Assembly (NCBI RefSeq): GCF_029945685.1
Contig: NZ_JAQSDA010000028.1
Coordinates: 62,001-126,000, forward strand
DNA length: 64,000 bases
From: Polaromonas sp.
GTDB lineage: Bacteria > Pseudomonadota > Gammaproteobacteria > Burkholderiales > Burkholderiaceae_C
Reading direction: 5' to 3'
The notes beneath the pieces are model-generated. The model searched no databases and was not told where the DNA came from. It was given only the letters and a program-made list of their open reading frames with translations. A program made the translations under genes and the position numbers. Each line of letters starts with the position of its first letter. The first letter of the stretch is position 1. This document shows positions 40,552-50,017 of this stretch, one piece after another.

Positions 40552-41280
40552 ATGAGTGATTTAGAGAGCCGCCGCATAGTCGTGACTGGCGGCGCTGGAG
40601 GCATCGGCATGGCTAGTGCAAAGCTTTTCCTGTGCGCCGGCGCGAGGGTGCATCTCGTGGACGTAGACGAAGCGCGGCTTCGCGCCGCGCGCGATGCGCT
40701 CTCAGTTGATGGCGCGGTCAGCTTCACGGTATCGGACATGGCGACACCCGCAGCATGCCGCGACTCGTTCGCGCAAGCCGGCGGCCCATTGCATGCGCTG
40801 GTCCACATGGCTGGCATCTTCGAGGAAGACCCCTTGCATGACGATCACGCCGTATGGAATCGAGCCATTGCGAGCAATCTCACAAACGCATATGACGCCT
40901 GCATCGCTTTCCGCCAGTTGCGCGACACATCGACACAGACCGCTATCGTGCTGGCCAGCTCCCGCGCATTTCAGCGAGGTGCCGTGGGGCGGGCTGCGTA
41001 CTCGGCGGCCAAAGGCGGCATCGTTGGCCTCACGCGAACGTTTTCACGCGAGTTCGCGCCGCAGGTGCGAGTGAACTGCGTCGCGCCGGGACTGATCCAA
41101 ACACGGATGAGCGAAGAGCTGGTTGCGCGCGCAGGCGAGCAACGAATGGCCGAAATTCCACTTGGCCGCTTTGGAGAACCCCTCGATGTCGCTGGTCCCG
41201 TTTTCTTCCTTTGCAGCGACGCAGCCTCCTACGTGACGGGACAGACTCTGACAGTTGATGGCGGCGTGATCAACGCGTGA
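40552..41280 (+). CDS. SDR family dehydrogenase (island set 1)
   Basis: A 242-residue classical short-chain dehydrogenase: cofactor motif TGGAGGIG, the VHMAG equivalent of NNAG, catalytic Tyr-x-x-x-Lys (YSAAK), VAPGLIQTRM and C-terminal YVTGQTLTVDGG. An Asp after the second strand (VDVDE) favours NAD over NADP. Probably oxidises a cyclic or aliphatic alcohol to the ketone used by the BVMO (inference). Confidence 0.85.
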   Translation: MSDLESRRIVVTGGAGGIGMASAKLFLCAGARVHLVDVDEARLRAARDALSVDGAVSFTVSDMATPAACRDSFAQAGGPLHALVHMAGIFEEDPLHDDHAVWNRAIASNLTNAYDACIAFRQLRDTSTQTAIVLASSRAFQRGAVGRAAYSAAKGGIVGLTRTFSREFAPQVRVNCVAPGLIQTRMSEELVARAGEQRMAEIPLGRFGEPLDVAGPVFFLCSDAASYVTGQTLTVDGGVINA

Positions 41281-41363
41281 CAAGGCCATGATGCCATTCG
41301 CGACGGTAGGTGCTGTTCAGCACTTAGCGCTTTCAAAGTACAGGAATATCAGAAGGAAACCCG

Positions 41364-42233
41364 ATGATCGATATCGTCATCACTCAGATGGCCAACGGGC
41401 TGACTCTGGGATTCATCTACGTGTTGGTGGCCATAGGGCTTTCCATCATTTTCGGCCAGCTCGGGCTGGTCAATTTCGCGCATGGGGCATTTCTGGCTCT
41501 TACGGCCTATATCGGTCTCACATTCTTTAACCGGTTTGGCTGGATCGGCGTTCCGTTCGCGCCATTGGTGGTCGCCTGCATTGGTATGGCCGTCGAGCGC
41601 CTGCTACTAAGTCGAGCCTATGGGAAAGAGCCCCTTTTCGGTCTCATCCTCACATTCGCAATAGCGCTTCTTGTGGAGGCTGTGATCCGGACGGTATGGG
41701 GTTCTGCAAGCCGCCCATTTCCTTCGCCTGAAATTTTAAGCGGCGTCGTTGAATACGGCCCGGTGCTGCTTACCCGGTACAGAATTGCCGTGATCGCTGC
41801 GACGGTACTGGTGCTCTTCGCGCTGTGGGGCTTTTTGCGTTTCACGCGTTACGGCCGAATTTTGCGCGCCGGTGCTCGTGATCCCGAGATGATTGGTCTG
41901 CTCGGCATCAACTCGCGACGCGTCTTTACCGGAGTCTTCGGTCTGGGTACTTTTCTTGCTGGGGTGGCGGGCATCTTCGCCGCACCGCTGTGGAGCGTGA
42001 CCCCAAACATGTCCGAAGGAGCGCTGATGCCCGCCTTTGTAACCGTCACTATTGGCGGTCTTGGTTCATATGCTGGTGCCGTCGTCGCGGGCCTTCTGGT
42101 GGGCGTAGTCACTGCGCTCACAGTGCAATTCTGGCCCGAGGCTTCCGCTGCCTCGATGTACGTGCTGATGATCGTAGTCCTGCTGGCAAGGCCACGCGGC
42201 CTGTTTGGCGAGCGCTGGGAGCGCTTCGAATGA
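41364..42233 (+). CDS. livH: ABC transporter permease, LivH type (island set 1)
   Basis: A 289-residue permease with about eight membrane segments. The start GFIYVLVAIGLSIIFGQLGLVNFAHGAFL and the late TVTIGGLGSYAGAVVAGLLVGV are typical of LivH. AGAAGGAAAC precedes the ATG; the stop overlaps the next start (ATGA). Confidence 0.9.
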   Translation: MIDIVITQMANGLTLGFIYVLVAIGLSIIFGQLGLVNFAHGAFLALTAYIGLTFFNRFGWIGVPFAPLVVACIGMAVERLLLSRAYGKEPLFGLILTFAIALLVEAVIRTVWGSASRPFPSPEILSGVVEYGPVLLTRYRIAVIAATVLVLFALWGFLRFTRYGRILRAGARDPEMIGLLGINSRRVFTGVFGLGTFLAGVAGIFAAPLWSVTPNMSEGALMPAFVTVTIGGLGSYAGAVVAGLLVGVVTALTVQFWPEASAASMYVLMIVVLLARPRGLFGERWERFE

Positions 42234-44761
42234 AAACCTCAAACTTTGTACAAAACCACCCGATCCTGGTTGCAGCTTTTGCGCTCCTCCTGATGTCCGG
42301 TGTTGCGCTCATCGTCGGCGTGCCGATGAGCCGCATCACCGAAGTAGCCATCTATGCCCTCTACGGCGCTGGCGTCAATCTGCTGGTCGGTTACACCGGA
42401 CTCGTTCCTTTCGGTGCCTCAATATTTTTTGGTACCGCAAGCTATGTCGCTGCACTGTTCGCTATGCGTATCTGGGGCGTGGAGATCGCAGGGCTCGCAA
42501 TGGCTGTCGTCTTCTCGATGGTGGTGGGACTGGTGATTGGTTCAATTATTTTGCGCCGCCGCGGGCTCTATTTTTCTTTGCTCACGCTGGCATGCTCTCA
42601 ACTCGCATTCGAAGTCGCGTTCAATTGGACTGATGTTACCGGCGGGGAAAATGGACTGCAGAATTTGCAGCGGCCTTGGTTCACCAGCTCGACGTCGTTT
42701 CACGTCTTTGTTCTGGGGACCGTTGTGGCTGCGCTCTACATGTTGTGGCGTATCGCGCATTCACCGTTTGGCCGTACGCTGCAGGCCATACGCGACAACG
42801 AACAGCGCACGAGCGCGCTCGGCTACGATACTTACAGACTTAAGCTTGCCGCGTTCACGCTAAGCGGTGGTTTTATCGGCTACGCTGGCGGCTTACTTGC
42901 GTTCTTGCTGCAGGGCGTCTACGCAAACAATCTCAACTGGCAGCATGCGGCCGACGCGCTCCTCATGACTGTATTAGGTGGCGTGCATCATTTCCTGGGC
43001 CCACTTTGGGGGGCGGCCGCATTTATTGTTTTATCTGACCAATTGAGCGCCTGGATCGAGCAGTGGTGGCTGGCCTTCGCGCCGATACTGATCGTTTTCG
43101 TGCTACTTTCTCCCGAAGGCATCCACGGATTTATTCAGCGGATCAGAAAGCATGAATTTCGCACGCTGGTTCGCTCTGGCATTCCGGTGCGACCTGCGAT
43201 TATCACGCCGTGGAGTGCCGCCAGTCCTCAGGCGAAAGCTCAAGGAGAGCCGCTCCTTTCGGTACGAGGTCTCGGCAAACGTTTTGGCCAGGTTATCACC
43301 GCGCGCGACATCGATCTGGACATTATGCCGAGGCAACTGCACAGCTTCATTGGACCGAACGGCGCCGGCAAGACCACTTTTTTCAACATTCTGACCGGCC
43401 TGCTTCAGGCCGACATGGGGAGCATCGTCTTCCGCGGAAAGGACATCACGCACCTGGCGCCCCACCTGCGCGTGCGAGCCGGCATTGGCCGTTCGTTTCA
43501 AATCATCAGCCTCTTCAAGCACCTCAGTGCTTTCGAGAATGTACGGTTGGCGGTGCAGTCGCATAGCCCGTTAAAAAACCGACTGTGGCTTGATGCTTAC
43601 GGTATGGAGCAGGTAAATGACCGGACTTGGTCGTTGCTTGCGGCAGTTGGCCTTGAAGACAGGGCCGAGATCGTTTGCCTAAATCTATCGCATGGCGAGC
43701 AGCGGCTGCTTGACATTGCGGTAGCGTTGGCATCCGATGGCGAGTTATTGCTGCTCGATGAGCCGCTTGCCGGGCTCGCCGACGCTGATCGCGAAGTCGT
43801 CGGGCGACTGATCCGCTCGCTCGCGTCCACGCATGCGGTTCTGCTGATCGAACACGATATCGACCGTGTGCTGGCGTTGTCCGATCGCATCACCGTGCTG
43901 CATCAGGGCCGCCTAATAGCGGATGGCGCCCCGGCGCACGTGGCCGCCCATGAGGCTGTGATCTCAGCCTATATGGGAAAGCGCGCGGACCGAAATTCCT
44001 CTGCGGCGCAGCCTGCAGTTGCAGCACGTCCCAGCAACCGAGCTGGTCGGCCAGCCGGCCCGCCACTGCTCGATGCGCGCAACCTCGTCACAGGCTACGA
44101 CGGCAGTCAGATCCTACACGGCTTGGACCTCGCAGTACGCCCCGGCGAAGTCGTAGCGTTGCTGGGCCGAAACGGCGTTGGAAAAACTACGTTGCTGCGC
44201 GCGCTAACGGGTACGCTGCCGCTCAGTTCTGGCACTGTCCATTTCGCCGGGGAACCGATCCACGGTCTTCAGTCGTACGAAATAAACCACCGCGGCATCG
44301 CCTTGGTGCCGGAAGGCCGGCGCCTATTCCCCAATCTGAGCGTCCAGGAGAATCTTGAGCTGGCGATGCGTCCCGGGGGCGCGAGCCTGCAGGAAGCCTT
44401 CGCGCTTTTTCCAAAGATCGGGACGATGCGTCACTCACGAGCTGAGAACCTGTCGGGTGGTGAACGCCAGATGGTCGCGATTGCCCGGGCGCTCATGGCA
44501 CCAGCAAGGCTGATTCTTCTGGACGAACCTTTCGAGGGCTTGGCACCCGCAGTGGTCGATGAGGTAATGGCGGCGGTGCTTCGCGTGCGGGAGCGTGCGG
44601 CCGTGCTCATCGTCGAACATAAGGCTGAGCTTATCCTGCCGATCTGTGACTACGCCTTCGTGCTAGTCAACGGTGCCGTGGCTTGGCAGGGCAATGCCGC
44701 CGATCTTGATGCCAATGCCGACCTTCAGCAACGGCTGCTCGGCGTTGCCACGTCGGCCTGA
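42230..44761 (+). CDS. Fused LivM permease - LivG ATPase - LivF ATPase
   Basis: One uninterrupted 843-residue protein holds three transporter subunits normally encoded by three genes. Residues 1-310 are a LivM-type permease (LLVGYTGLVPFGASIFFGTA, LMTVLGGVHHFLGPLWGAAA). Residues about 340-575 are a LivG-type ATPase with Walker A GPNGAGKTT (375-383) and signature LSHGEQRLLDIA. Residues about 615-840 are a LivF-type ATPase with Walker A GRNGVGKTT (646-654) and LSGGERQMVAIA. Pro/Ala-rich linkers join them. ATGA overlap with livH. A LivM-LivG fusion is known in this family; the triple is unusual. Confidence 0.93.
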   Translation: MKTSNFVQNHPILVAAFALLLMSGVALIVGVPMSRITEVAIYALYGAGVNLLVGYTGLVPFGASIFFGTASYVAALFAMRIWGVEIAGLAMAVVFSMVVGLVIGSIILRRRGLYFSLLTLACSQLAFEVAFNWTDVTGGENGLQNLQRPWFTSSTSFHVFVLGTVVAALYMLWRIAHSPFGRTLQAIRDNEQRTSALGYDTYRLKLAAFTLSGGFIGYAGGLLAFLLQGVYANNLNWQHAADALLMTVLGGVHHFLGPLWGAAAFIVLSDQLSAWIEQWWLAFAPILIVFVLLSPEGIHGFIQRIRKHEFRTLVRSGIPVRPAIITPWSAASPQAKAQGEPLLSVRGLGKRFGQVITARDIDLDIMPRQLHSFIGPNGAGKTTFFNILTGLLQADMGSIVFRGKDITHLAPHLRVRAGIGRSFQIISLFKHLSAFENVRLAVQSHSPLKNRLWLDAYGMEQVNDRTWSLLAAVGLEDRAEIVCLNLSHGEQRLLDIAVALASDGELLLLDEPLAGLADADREVVGRLIRSLASTHAVLLIEHDIDRVLALSDRITVLHQGRLIADGAPAHVAAHEAVISAYMGKRADRNSSAAQPAVAARPSNRAGRPAGPPLLDARNLVTGYDGSQILHGLDLAVRPGEVVALLGRNGVGKTTLLRALTGTLPLSSGTVHFAGEPIHGLQSYEINHRGIALVPEGRRLFPNLSVQENLELAMRPGGASLQEAFALFPKIGTMRHSRAENLSGGERQMVAIARALMAPARLILLDEPFEGLAPAVVDEVMAAVLRVRERAAVLIVEHKAELILPICDYAFVLVNGAVAWQGNAADLDANADLQQRLLGVATSA

Positions 44762-44790
44762 AAAAAACCACCAAAACGAGGAGCCATCGC

Positions 44791-45723
44791 ATGGACAAGG
44801 AAATCGAGGCGCTGCTGCAGCGCGTCAAAGAGGCCAAACGTGCGCCGTTCTGGCAGGGTTCTCCCCAGACTGCGCGCAGCACGCCAACTCTCATGCGGTT
44901 GCTGTTCGGGGAAGCCCCTGCGGTAGAACGCATTGAAGATCTCAGCTTCGCATCTGCCGACGGAGTTCAAGTGCCGGCGCGCCTTTATATCCCTTCGGTC
45001 TCGCCCAAGGGACTGATCGTCTTCTTCCACGGCGGGGGCTGGGTCATCGGCTCGGTTACCGATTACCACCCATTCACCGCTGCACTTGCGCTTCGGACGG
45101 GGTGCGCCGTGCTGTCCGTCGACTATCGCCTCGCACCGGAACATCCCTTTCCCAAGCCGGTCGAAGATGCCGTCGCCGCCCTGGCCTTCGCCGCTGGGGA
45201 GAGCGTTGGCTGGCTGGGTGGAAAACCTGACAAACTGGTGGCGATGGGCGACAGCGCTGGCGCCACCCTGGCAACCGTGGCCTCTCGTCTGCATAACCAG
45301 CGCGGCAATGCGAAAACGGTGGACTTGCAAGTGCTGCTGTACCCTGTGACCGACGCCGAGTTCAACTCCGGCAGCTACCGCGAGTTTGAGCGCGGCTATC
45401 TTCTCACCCGCCGCGACATGGAATGGTTCTGGGAACAGTACTGCCCCGATCTCGCGAAGCGCAGGCATCCCGACGCGTCGCCAATGAAAGCGGGCAACCT
45501 CGCCGGATCCCCGCCTGCACTGCTAATGAGTGGCGGCCTGGATCCGCTACGCGACGAAGGCGAAGCGTATGGGAGCAAGCTGAAGGCCGCTGGCATCGAC
45601 ACTGAGGTCATTCGTTGCGAAGGCCTAGTGCACGGCTTCCTTGCGATGGTCAACTATGCCCCTAGCGCAGGCCGTGCGCTTGATCGGATTGTGGCTCGTA
45701 TCAAAGAAGCGAGCGCAAAATGA
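44791..45723 (+). CDS. Alpha/beta hydrolase, HSL-type esterase (island set 1)
   Basis: A 310-residue hydrolase of the hormone-sensitive lipase group: oxyanion motif HGGGW (80-84), nucleophile Ser155 in GDSAG, Asp251 (GGLDPLR) and His281 (LVHGFL). GAGGAG precedes the ATG. Together with the BVMO it is suited to open the ester or lactone product, as ChnC does in cyclohexanol degradation (family analogy). Last gene of the first operon; degenerate DNA follows. Confidence 0.88.
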   Translation: MDKEIEALLQRVKEAKRAPFWQGSPQTARSTPTLMRLLFGEAPAVERIEDLSFASADGVQVPARLYIPSVSPKGLIVFFHGGGWVIGSVTDYHPFTAALALRTGCAVLSVDYRLAPEHPFPKPVEDAVAALAFAAGESVGWLGGKPDKLVAMGDSAGATLATVASRLHNQRGNAKTVDLQVLLYPVTDAEFNSGSYREFERGYLLTRRDMEWFWEQYCPDLAKRRHPDASPMKAGNLAGSPPALLMSGGLDPLRDEGEAYGSKLKAAGIDTEVIRCEGLVHGFLAMVNYAPSAGRALDRIVARIKEASAK

Positions 45724-45726
45724 GCG

Positions 45727-45960
45727 ATGCTAGGAAATTCCAGCCGATCAGCCATCTGTGACCTCCTGGTTATTGGCTGGGGAGCGGCGGCGTTGCGGCC
45801 GCAACTGCTGCCGATAGACACGAACGCGAGGTCTTTTGGTCGAAAGCCAGGAGGTTTCGGCGGCGCTACAGCATTCTCGGGTGGCACGTTGTGGGCACCT
45901 GAAAATTCGGTATCTCAGCGCGCGGGCATCGATGATTCGCACGATGCGGTGACGGACCGC
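45727..45960 (+). pseudogene. Remnant of KstD-like FAD-binding dehydrogenase
   Basis: Encodes CDLLVIGWGAAAL, then after a frame change AATAADRHEREV, then back in frame GGFGGATAFSGGTLWAPENS and QRAGIDDSHDAV. These match the N-terminal 90 residues of the intact flavoprotein at 55864-57636 (CDVLVIGAGAGGLS; FGGTTAFSGGVLW; ARKAGIQDSREAV). The remaining 500 residues are missing. At least two compensating frameshifts are visible. Confidence 0.8.
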
Positions 45961-46089
45961 AAAAATGCATTACAGGCGATGCGCCGTTGCAAAAGGGAAT
46001 CTGGAAAAGATTCAAAGTGTGCTGCCCGACGAGGCTGCGTGAGCCAGCCCTTTGAGCGGGACATAGGACATATTGGGGGATGCCATCAC

Positions 46090-46273
46090 AGTGCAGTTGC
46101 CAAACGGAATGAGTTGCACAAGTTTGCGGTAATCCCAGAACGGGGGGTGTGCGAGCGCAGATTCGCTTGGCTGGAGAAGAACCGACGGTTGCAGAACAAT
46201 TGCGAGCGGCATTTCAACACCAACCTAGTTCAACCATCTAGCATTTCTAGCTCCATTGCTCAGGAGATTGTGA
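46090..46273 (+). pseudogene. C-terminal remnant of an IS5-type transposase
   Basis: Reads KRNELHKFAVIPERGVCER, RFAWLEKNRRLQNNCERHFN, then after a one-base shift FNHLAFLAPLLRRL and a stop at 46271-46273. This is the well-known DDE transposase end of the IS5 family (usually ERTFAWLEKNRRLWKN...). Only the last quarter survives; no terminal inverted repeats are apparent. Confidence 0.78.
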
Positions 46274-46288
46274 ACACGCTCTCAGGGA

Positions 46289-47086
46289 TCACGAGTTACT
46301 TACTACTTTGCGTAGCTTGGCCGGCGGCCCCCCAAAGGCCATCCAGCCACCATCGACCGCAAGCGTGACGCCAGTTATATAGCTCGCACGGTCAGATGCC
46401 AGAAACGCGATAACCTCAGCTATTTCCTGAGGCTGCGCCGTGCGCCCCATGGGCGTGTTCTGCTCGATGTCGTTCAAGTTAAGCGCACCTTTGGCGACCA
46501 GTTCCTTCACCAATTCGGTCAACACATAGCCCGGCGCGACTGCGTTGACGCGGATGCCGTCGCGCGCCCACTCGCTGGCCATTGCTTCGGTCAAGCTCGA
46601 GATGCCCGCCTTGGCCGCGCCGTAGGCGTTGCGCCCAGGGTGCCCTTGGTGGCCGGCAATGGAGCTGAGGTTGACGATGACGCCCGACTGCTGCTCCACG
46701 AAGATGCGCCCGGCTTCGCGGCTTGCCAGGAAAGTGCCTCGCACATGCACGGCCAAAATCCGGTCGAAGGCCGCCACGGTCTGCTCTAGCGTCATTTCGG
46801 CTTGCTCGCCGATACCGGCGTTGTTAACCAGTGCATCAATGCGGCCGAAGCGCTCCTTCACTTGGCGAATGAGGGCGACCACGTCGGATTCAGATGTGAC
46901 ATCACAACCCTGACCCCAATGTTCAGCGCCGAGTTCCGCAGCGCGCTTCCTGGCAGCTTCGGCACGCACGTCGGCAATCACGATGTGGGTGAAGTCCTGA
47001 GCCAGTCGCTGGGCCACGGACCAGCCGATACCGTCGCCGGCACCTGTAATCACGGCCACGCTTTCGCGCGCAGTTGAAGTATTCAT
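46289..47086 (-). CDS. SDR family oxidoreductase (last gene of the 12-gene operon)
   Basis: A 265-residue classical SDR: TGAGDGIG, LVNNAGIGEQ, VNLSSIAG, catalytic YGAAK and VAPGYVLTELV. The Asp after strand 2 (IADVRAEAA) favours NAD. It is the closest relative in the window of the broken SDR at 59821-60443, sharing GIGEQ, FLASREA and GHPGRNAYGAAKAGIS. Confidence 0.87.
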   Translation of the reverse strand: MNTSTARESVAVITGAGDGIGWSVAQRLAQDFTHIVIADVRAEAARKRAAELGAEHWGQGCDVTSESDVVALIRQVKERFGRIDALVNNAGIGEQAEMTLEQTVAAFDRILAVHVRGTFLASREAGRIFVEQQSGVIVNLSSIAGHQGHPGRNAYGAAKAGISSLTEAMASEWARDGIRVNAVAPGYVLTELVKELVAKGALNLNDIEQNTPMGRTAQPQEIAEVIAFLASDRASYITGVTLAVDGGWMAFGGPPAKLRKVVSNS

Positions 47087-47145
47087 TTACTATGTCCATG
47101 TCGGAAAGGGTTGGAAATGGTCCGCAATGATGCGCGGGCCTGCGA

Positions 47146-48336
47146 TCAGAGCTTGCAGTCTGCGGATGCTGGCACCGTAACCGTCTTCGTATCAAATGTC
47201 TGAGTCACTGAACTCCGCAGCTGACCGTTGACCAGCTTGGCGATACCAAAATAGTTCGGAATTTGTAACTGATTGTCCTGCGCGCGCATCGTGACCGTAC
47301 CGAACACCGTTTCCAGCGACGCGCCCCGCAGGGCCTTGGCGACGTCTGCAGGTTTCACGCTGCCGGCCTTCTGCACGCCTTGGAAGATGGTGGTGGCGCC
47401 GGTGTAAGCCCCGCCCTCCATTTCCGACGGGTCGCGGTTGTACTTCTTGCGCCATGCATCCACAAATTGTTGGTTGCGCGCGGTCTGGATGCTGGCGTTG
47501 TAGTTGATGTTGCCCCAGGCCCCTTCCATCGAGGTACCCGTGGCCTTCAGGGCGAATTCCAGCAGGTAGTTCAGGCCGATGATGCGCACCGACTTGGACA
47601 GTCCGAACTCCTCTGCCTGCTTGACGAAGGCGATCTGGTCGCGTCCGGTGAGCGCAACGAACACGCCTTCGGTACCCGCGGTCTTGAGCTGCGAGATGTA
47701 AGGTGCAAAATCTTTCGTTCCAAGTGGAGGATACACCGTGACCTCCACCTTGCGGCCCAGCGAAGTGGCCGCCTTGGTGAAGGCCTCGGCGGCGCCACGC
47801 CCCCACACGTAGTCGCCGGCAATGATGCCGAAGCGTTTTTCCTTCTCCTTCTCGAGCCAAGGGCGCACGATAGCCAAGTCCATCGCATCCGACTGAATCG
47901 TGCGGAACATGCGCGCCTTGCAGGCATCGCCGTTGATGCGGTCGCTCTTGCTGTTGGTGGCGACATAGATTGCATCCCAGCGCTCGAGGTTCGGTGCAAT
48001 GGCCAGAGAAACGGCCGATGAGATCGGGCCGATCAAAAGGTTGTGTCCTCCATTTGCCAGGCGTTCGGCTGCGCGGCGGCCGGCATCGGGGGTACCTTCG
48101 TCGTCGGCAATTTGTACCTGCACTGGGCGACCCGCCACGCCGCCATTGGCGTTCGCTTCGTCTACCGCGAATTGCACCCCGCGCAGCAGGTCTTCTCCGA
48201 AGGCCTGGAACACCCCGGTCTGGGACGTCACCACGCCAAGCTTTAGGGCTTCCTTGCCCTGGGCTGCGGCGCCCATAGGCAGCGTCGCTGCCAGTGTCAA
48301 TGCCAACGCGGCGGTGATGCGATTCAGTGTTGTCAT
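47146..48336 (-). CDS. ABC transporter substrate-binding protein, Peripla_BP_6 (island set 2, paralogue a)
   Basis: A 396-residue binding protein with a signal peptide (1-25, ending GAAAQ) and mature start ALKLGVVTSQTGVFQAFGED. It is a close paralogue of the protein at 50958-52148 (shared FAVDEANANGG/FAVEEANARGG, DGDYVWGR/ADYVWGRDSG, PLGTKDF). No transporter genes of its own follow, so it probably shares LivHMGF of this operon. Confidence 0.88.
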   Translation of the reverse strand: MTTLNRITAALALTLAATLPMGAAAQGKEALKLGVVTSQTGVFQAFGEDLLRGVQFAVDEANANGGVAGRPVQVQIADDEGTPDAGRRAAERLANGGHNLLIGPISSAVSLAIAPNLERWDAIYVATNSKSDRINGDACKARMFRTIQSDAMDLAIVRPWLEKEKEKRFGIIAGDYVWGRGAAEAFTKAATSLGRKVEVTVYPPLGTKDFAPYISQLKTAGTEGVFVALTGRDQIAFVKQAEEFGLSKSVRIIGLNYLLEFALKATGTSMEGAWGNINYNASIQTARNQQFVDAWRKKYNRDPSEMEGGAYTGATTIFQGVQKAGSVKPADVAKALRGASLETVFGTVTMRAQDNQLQIPNYFGIAKLVNGQLRSSVTQTFDTKTVTVPASADCKL

Positions 48337-48378
48337 GGTTGTCCCTTGTAGATTAAAAAAAAAGCCTATCAGCCCATA

Positions 48379-49986
48379 TCAGCTCAGCAAAAACCCGCGA
48401 TAGCCGTCGATCACCACCTGGTCGCAAACAACCCGGTAGTTGCCAACGCCGCCTGCATAGGGCATGAAGACGCGGGGCTTGCCTTCCACGTTGGCGCCCA
48501 AGTACCACGAGTTACCTTTGGGGAGCAAGGTGGCGTTGGCGGCTTCGTTGACGGTCTGGACCCAGCGGTCTTCCGCTGCAAGGTCCGCATCCATGCGGGC
48601 GATGCCGTGCTGGCGCAGATGCGCCAGACAGTCGGCAATCCACTCCACGTGCTGTTCAATGGAAGTCACTACGTTGCTAAGCACCGAGGGGCTTCCCGGT
48701 CCGGTAATCAAGAACAAGTTGGGAAATCCCGATGTCATGAGGCCTAGATAGGCGCGTGGTCCCGCCTCCCACTTTTGCGCCAGTGACTGGCCCCCGGAAC
48801 CACGGATATCGATGCCCTTGAGGGCACCAGTGATGGCGTCGAACCCCGTGGCCATTACGATCGCGTCGAGTTCGTACTCGCGCGCCGTGGTGCGGATGCC
48901 GTGTTCAGTGATCTGATCAATTGGCGCTTCGCTCACATCGACCAGTACCACGTTCTCGCGGTTGTAGGTCTCGAAGTACTGGGTGTCCAGGCACAAGCGC
49001 TTGGTGCCGATCATGTAGCGCGGCGTGAGCCTCGTCGCCACGGCTGGGTCGCGTACAACCTGCTGGATGCGCATTTTCACGAAATCGGATGCCGTGGCAT
49101 TTGCCACTTCGTTCTTGAGGATGTCGGTGTAGATGCGCGTGTACCCAGTGCTACCGCGTTCCCAACCCATGCCGTAGGCCTCGGTGCGTTCTTCGGCGCT
49201 CACCTCGAGTGCAGATTGAGTGGGCACCGGGAAGCCCGCGATGCCGATGGCGGATTGACGTGCCGCTTCGCGGTGCTCTGGATAGCGTGCCTTGTAACGG
49301 GCGGTTTCGCCTGGATCAAGCGGCCTGTTCTTCGCTGGCACGCTGTAATGCGGCGTCCGCTGGAACACATGCAGGTGTTTGGCCTGCTGCGCAATGTGCG
49401 GAATGACTTGCACGCCCGAAGAACCGGTGCCGATCACACCCACCCGCAAGCCGGTGAAGTCCACGCCTTCGCGCGGCCACAGACCCGTGTGGTACAGACG
49501 GCCGGCGAAACTGTCCCGACCCTTGAATGCGGGTAGGCTGGGCAGCGAGAGACAGCCCACCGCCGAGATGCAGTAGCGCGCGGTAAAGGTCTCGCCCCCC
49601 TCGCTACTCAGCGTCCACAGGTTGTTCTGCTCGTCGCGCGCGGCCGAAGCCACCCGGGTGTTGAACCGGATATCGCGCCGGAGATCGAACCGGTCAGCCA
49701 CGTGGTTGATGTAGCGCAGGAGCTCTGGCTGCGTCGCATACCGTTCCGACCAGTGCCATTCCTGCTGTAGCGCGTCGTCGAACGAATACGAATACTCCAG
49801 ACTTTCTACGTCGCAGCGCGCGCCAGGGTATCGATTCCAGTACCAGGTTCCGCCCACATTTTCGGCGGCCTCCAGCACCACGGCTTTCATACCCAGCGCC
49901 CTTAGCTTGTGCAACATGTACAAGCCCGCGAAGCCCGCGCCGATAACCACGACGTCCAGCGGTTCGCGCTTCTGTGTTTCATCCAT
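48379..49986 (-). CDS. Baeyer-Villiger monooxygenase (copy 2)
   Basis: A 535-residue type I BVMO: FAD motif GAGFAG, GGTWYWNRYPGARCDVES, NADPH motif GTGSSG, and an intact fingerprint FAGRLYHTGLWP (160-171, His166). The sequence resembles cyclic-ketone and steroid monooxygenases. The ATG at 49986 is chosen over 50004 because GGAG lies 8 bases before it. The gene is directly downstream of an HSL-type esterase (31-base gap). Confidence 0.92.
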   Translation of the reverse strand: MDETQKREPLDVVVIGAGFAGLYMLHKLRALGMKAVVLEAAENVGGTWYWNRYPGARCDVESLEYSYSFDDALQQEWHWSERYATQPELLRYINHVADRFDLRRDIRFNTRVASAARDEQNNLWTLSSEGGETFTARYCISAVGCLSLPSLPAFKGRDSFAGRLYHTGLWPREGVDFTGLRVGVIGTGSSGVQVIPHIAQQAKHLHVFQRTPHYSVPAKNRPLDPGETARYKARYPEHREAARQSAIGIAGFPVPTQSALEVSAEERTEAYGMGWERGSTGYTRIYTDILKNEVANATASDFVKMRIQQVVRDPAVATRLTPRYMIGTKRLCLDTQYFETYNRENVVLVDVSEAPIDQITEHGIRTTAREYELDAIVMATGFDAITGALKGIDIRGSGGQSLAQKWEAGPRAYLGLMTSGFPNLFLITGPGSPSVLSNVVTSIEQHVEWIADCLAHLRQHGIARMDADLAAEDRWVQTVNEAANATLLPKGNSWYLGANVEGKPRVFMPYAGGVGNYRVVCDQVVIDGYRGFLLS

Positions 49987-50017
49987 CAATTGATCTCCGT
50001 TCATTTGTCATTCGTCA

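Noticed and set aside
45727..46368. One continuous 213-codon open frame across the junction region
   Set aside because: It joins a KstD-like fragment and an IS5 transposase fragment by chance, with frame changes relative to both parents; treated as two pseudogene remnants.
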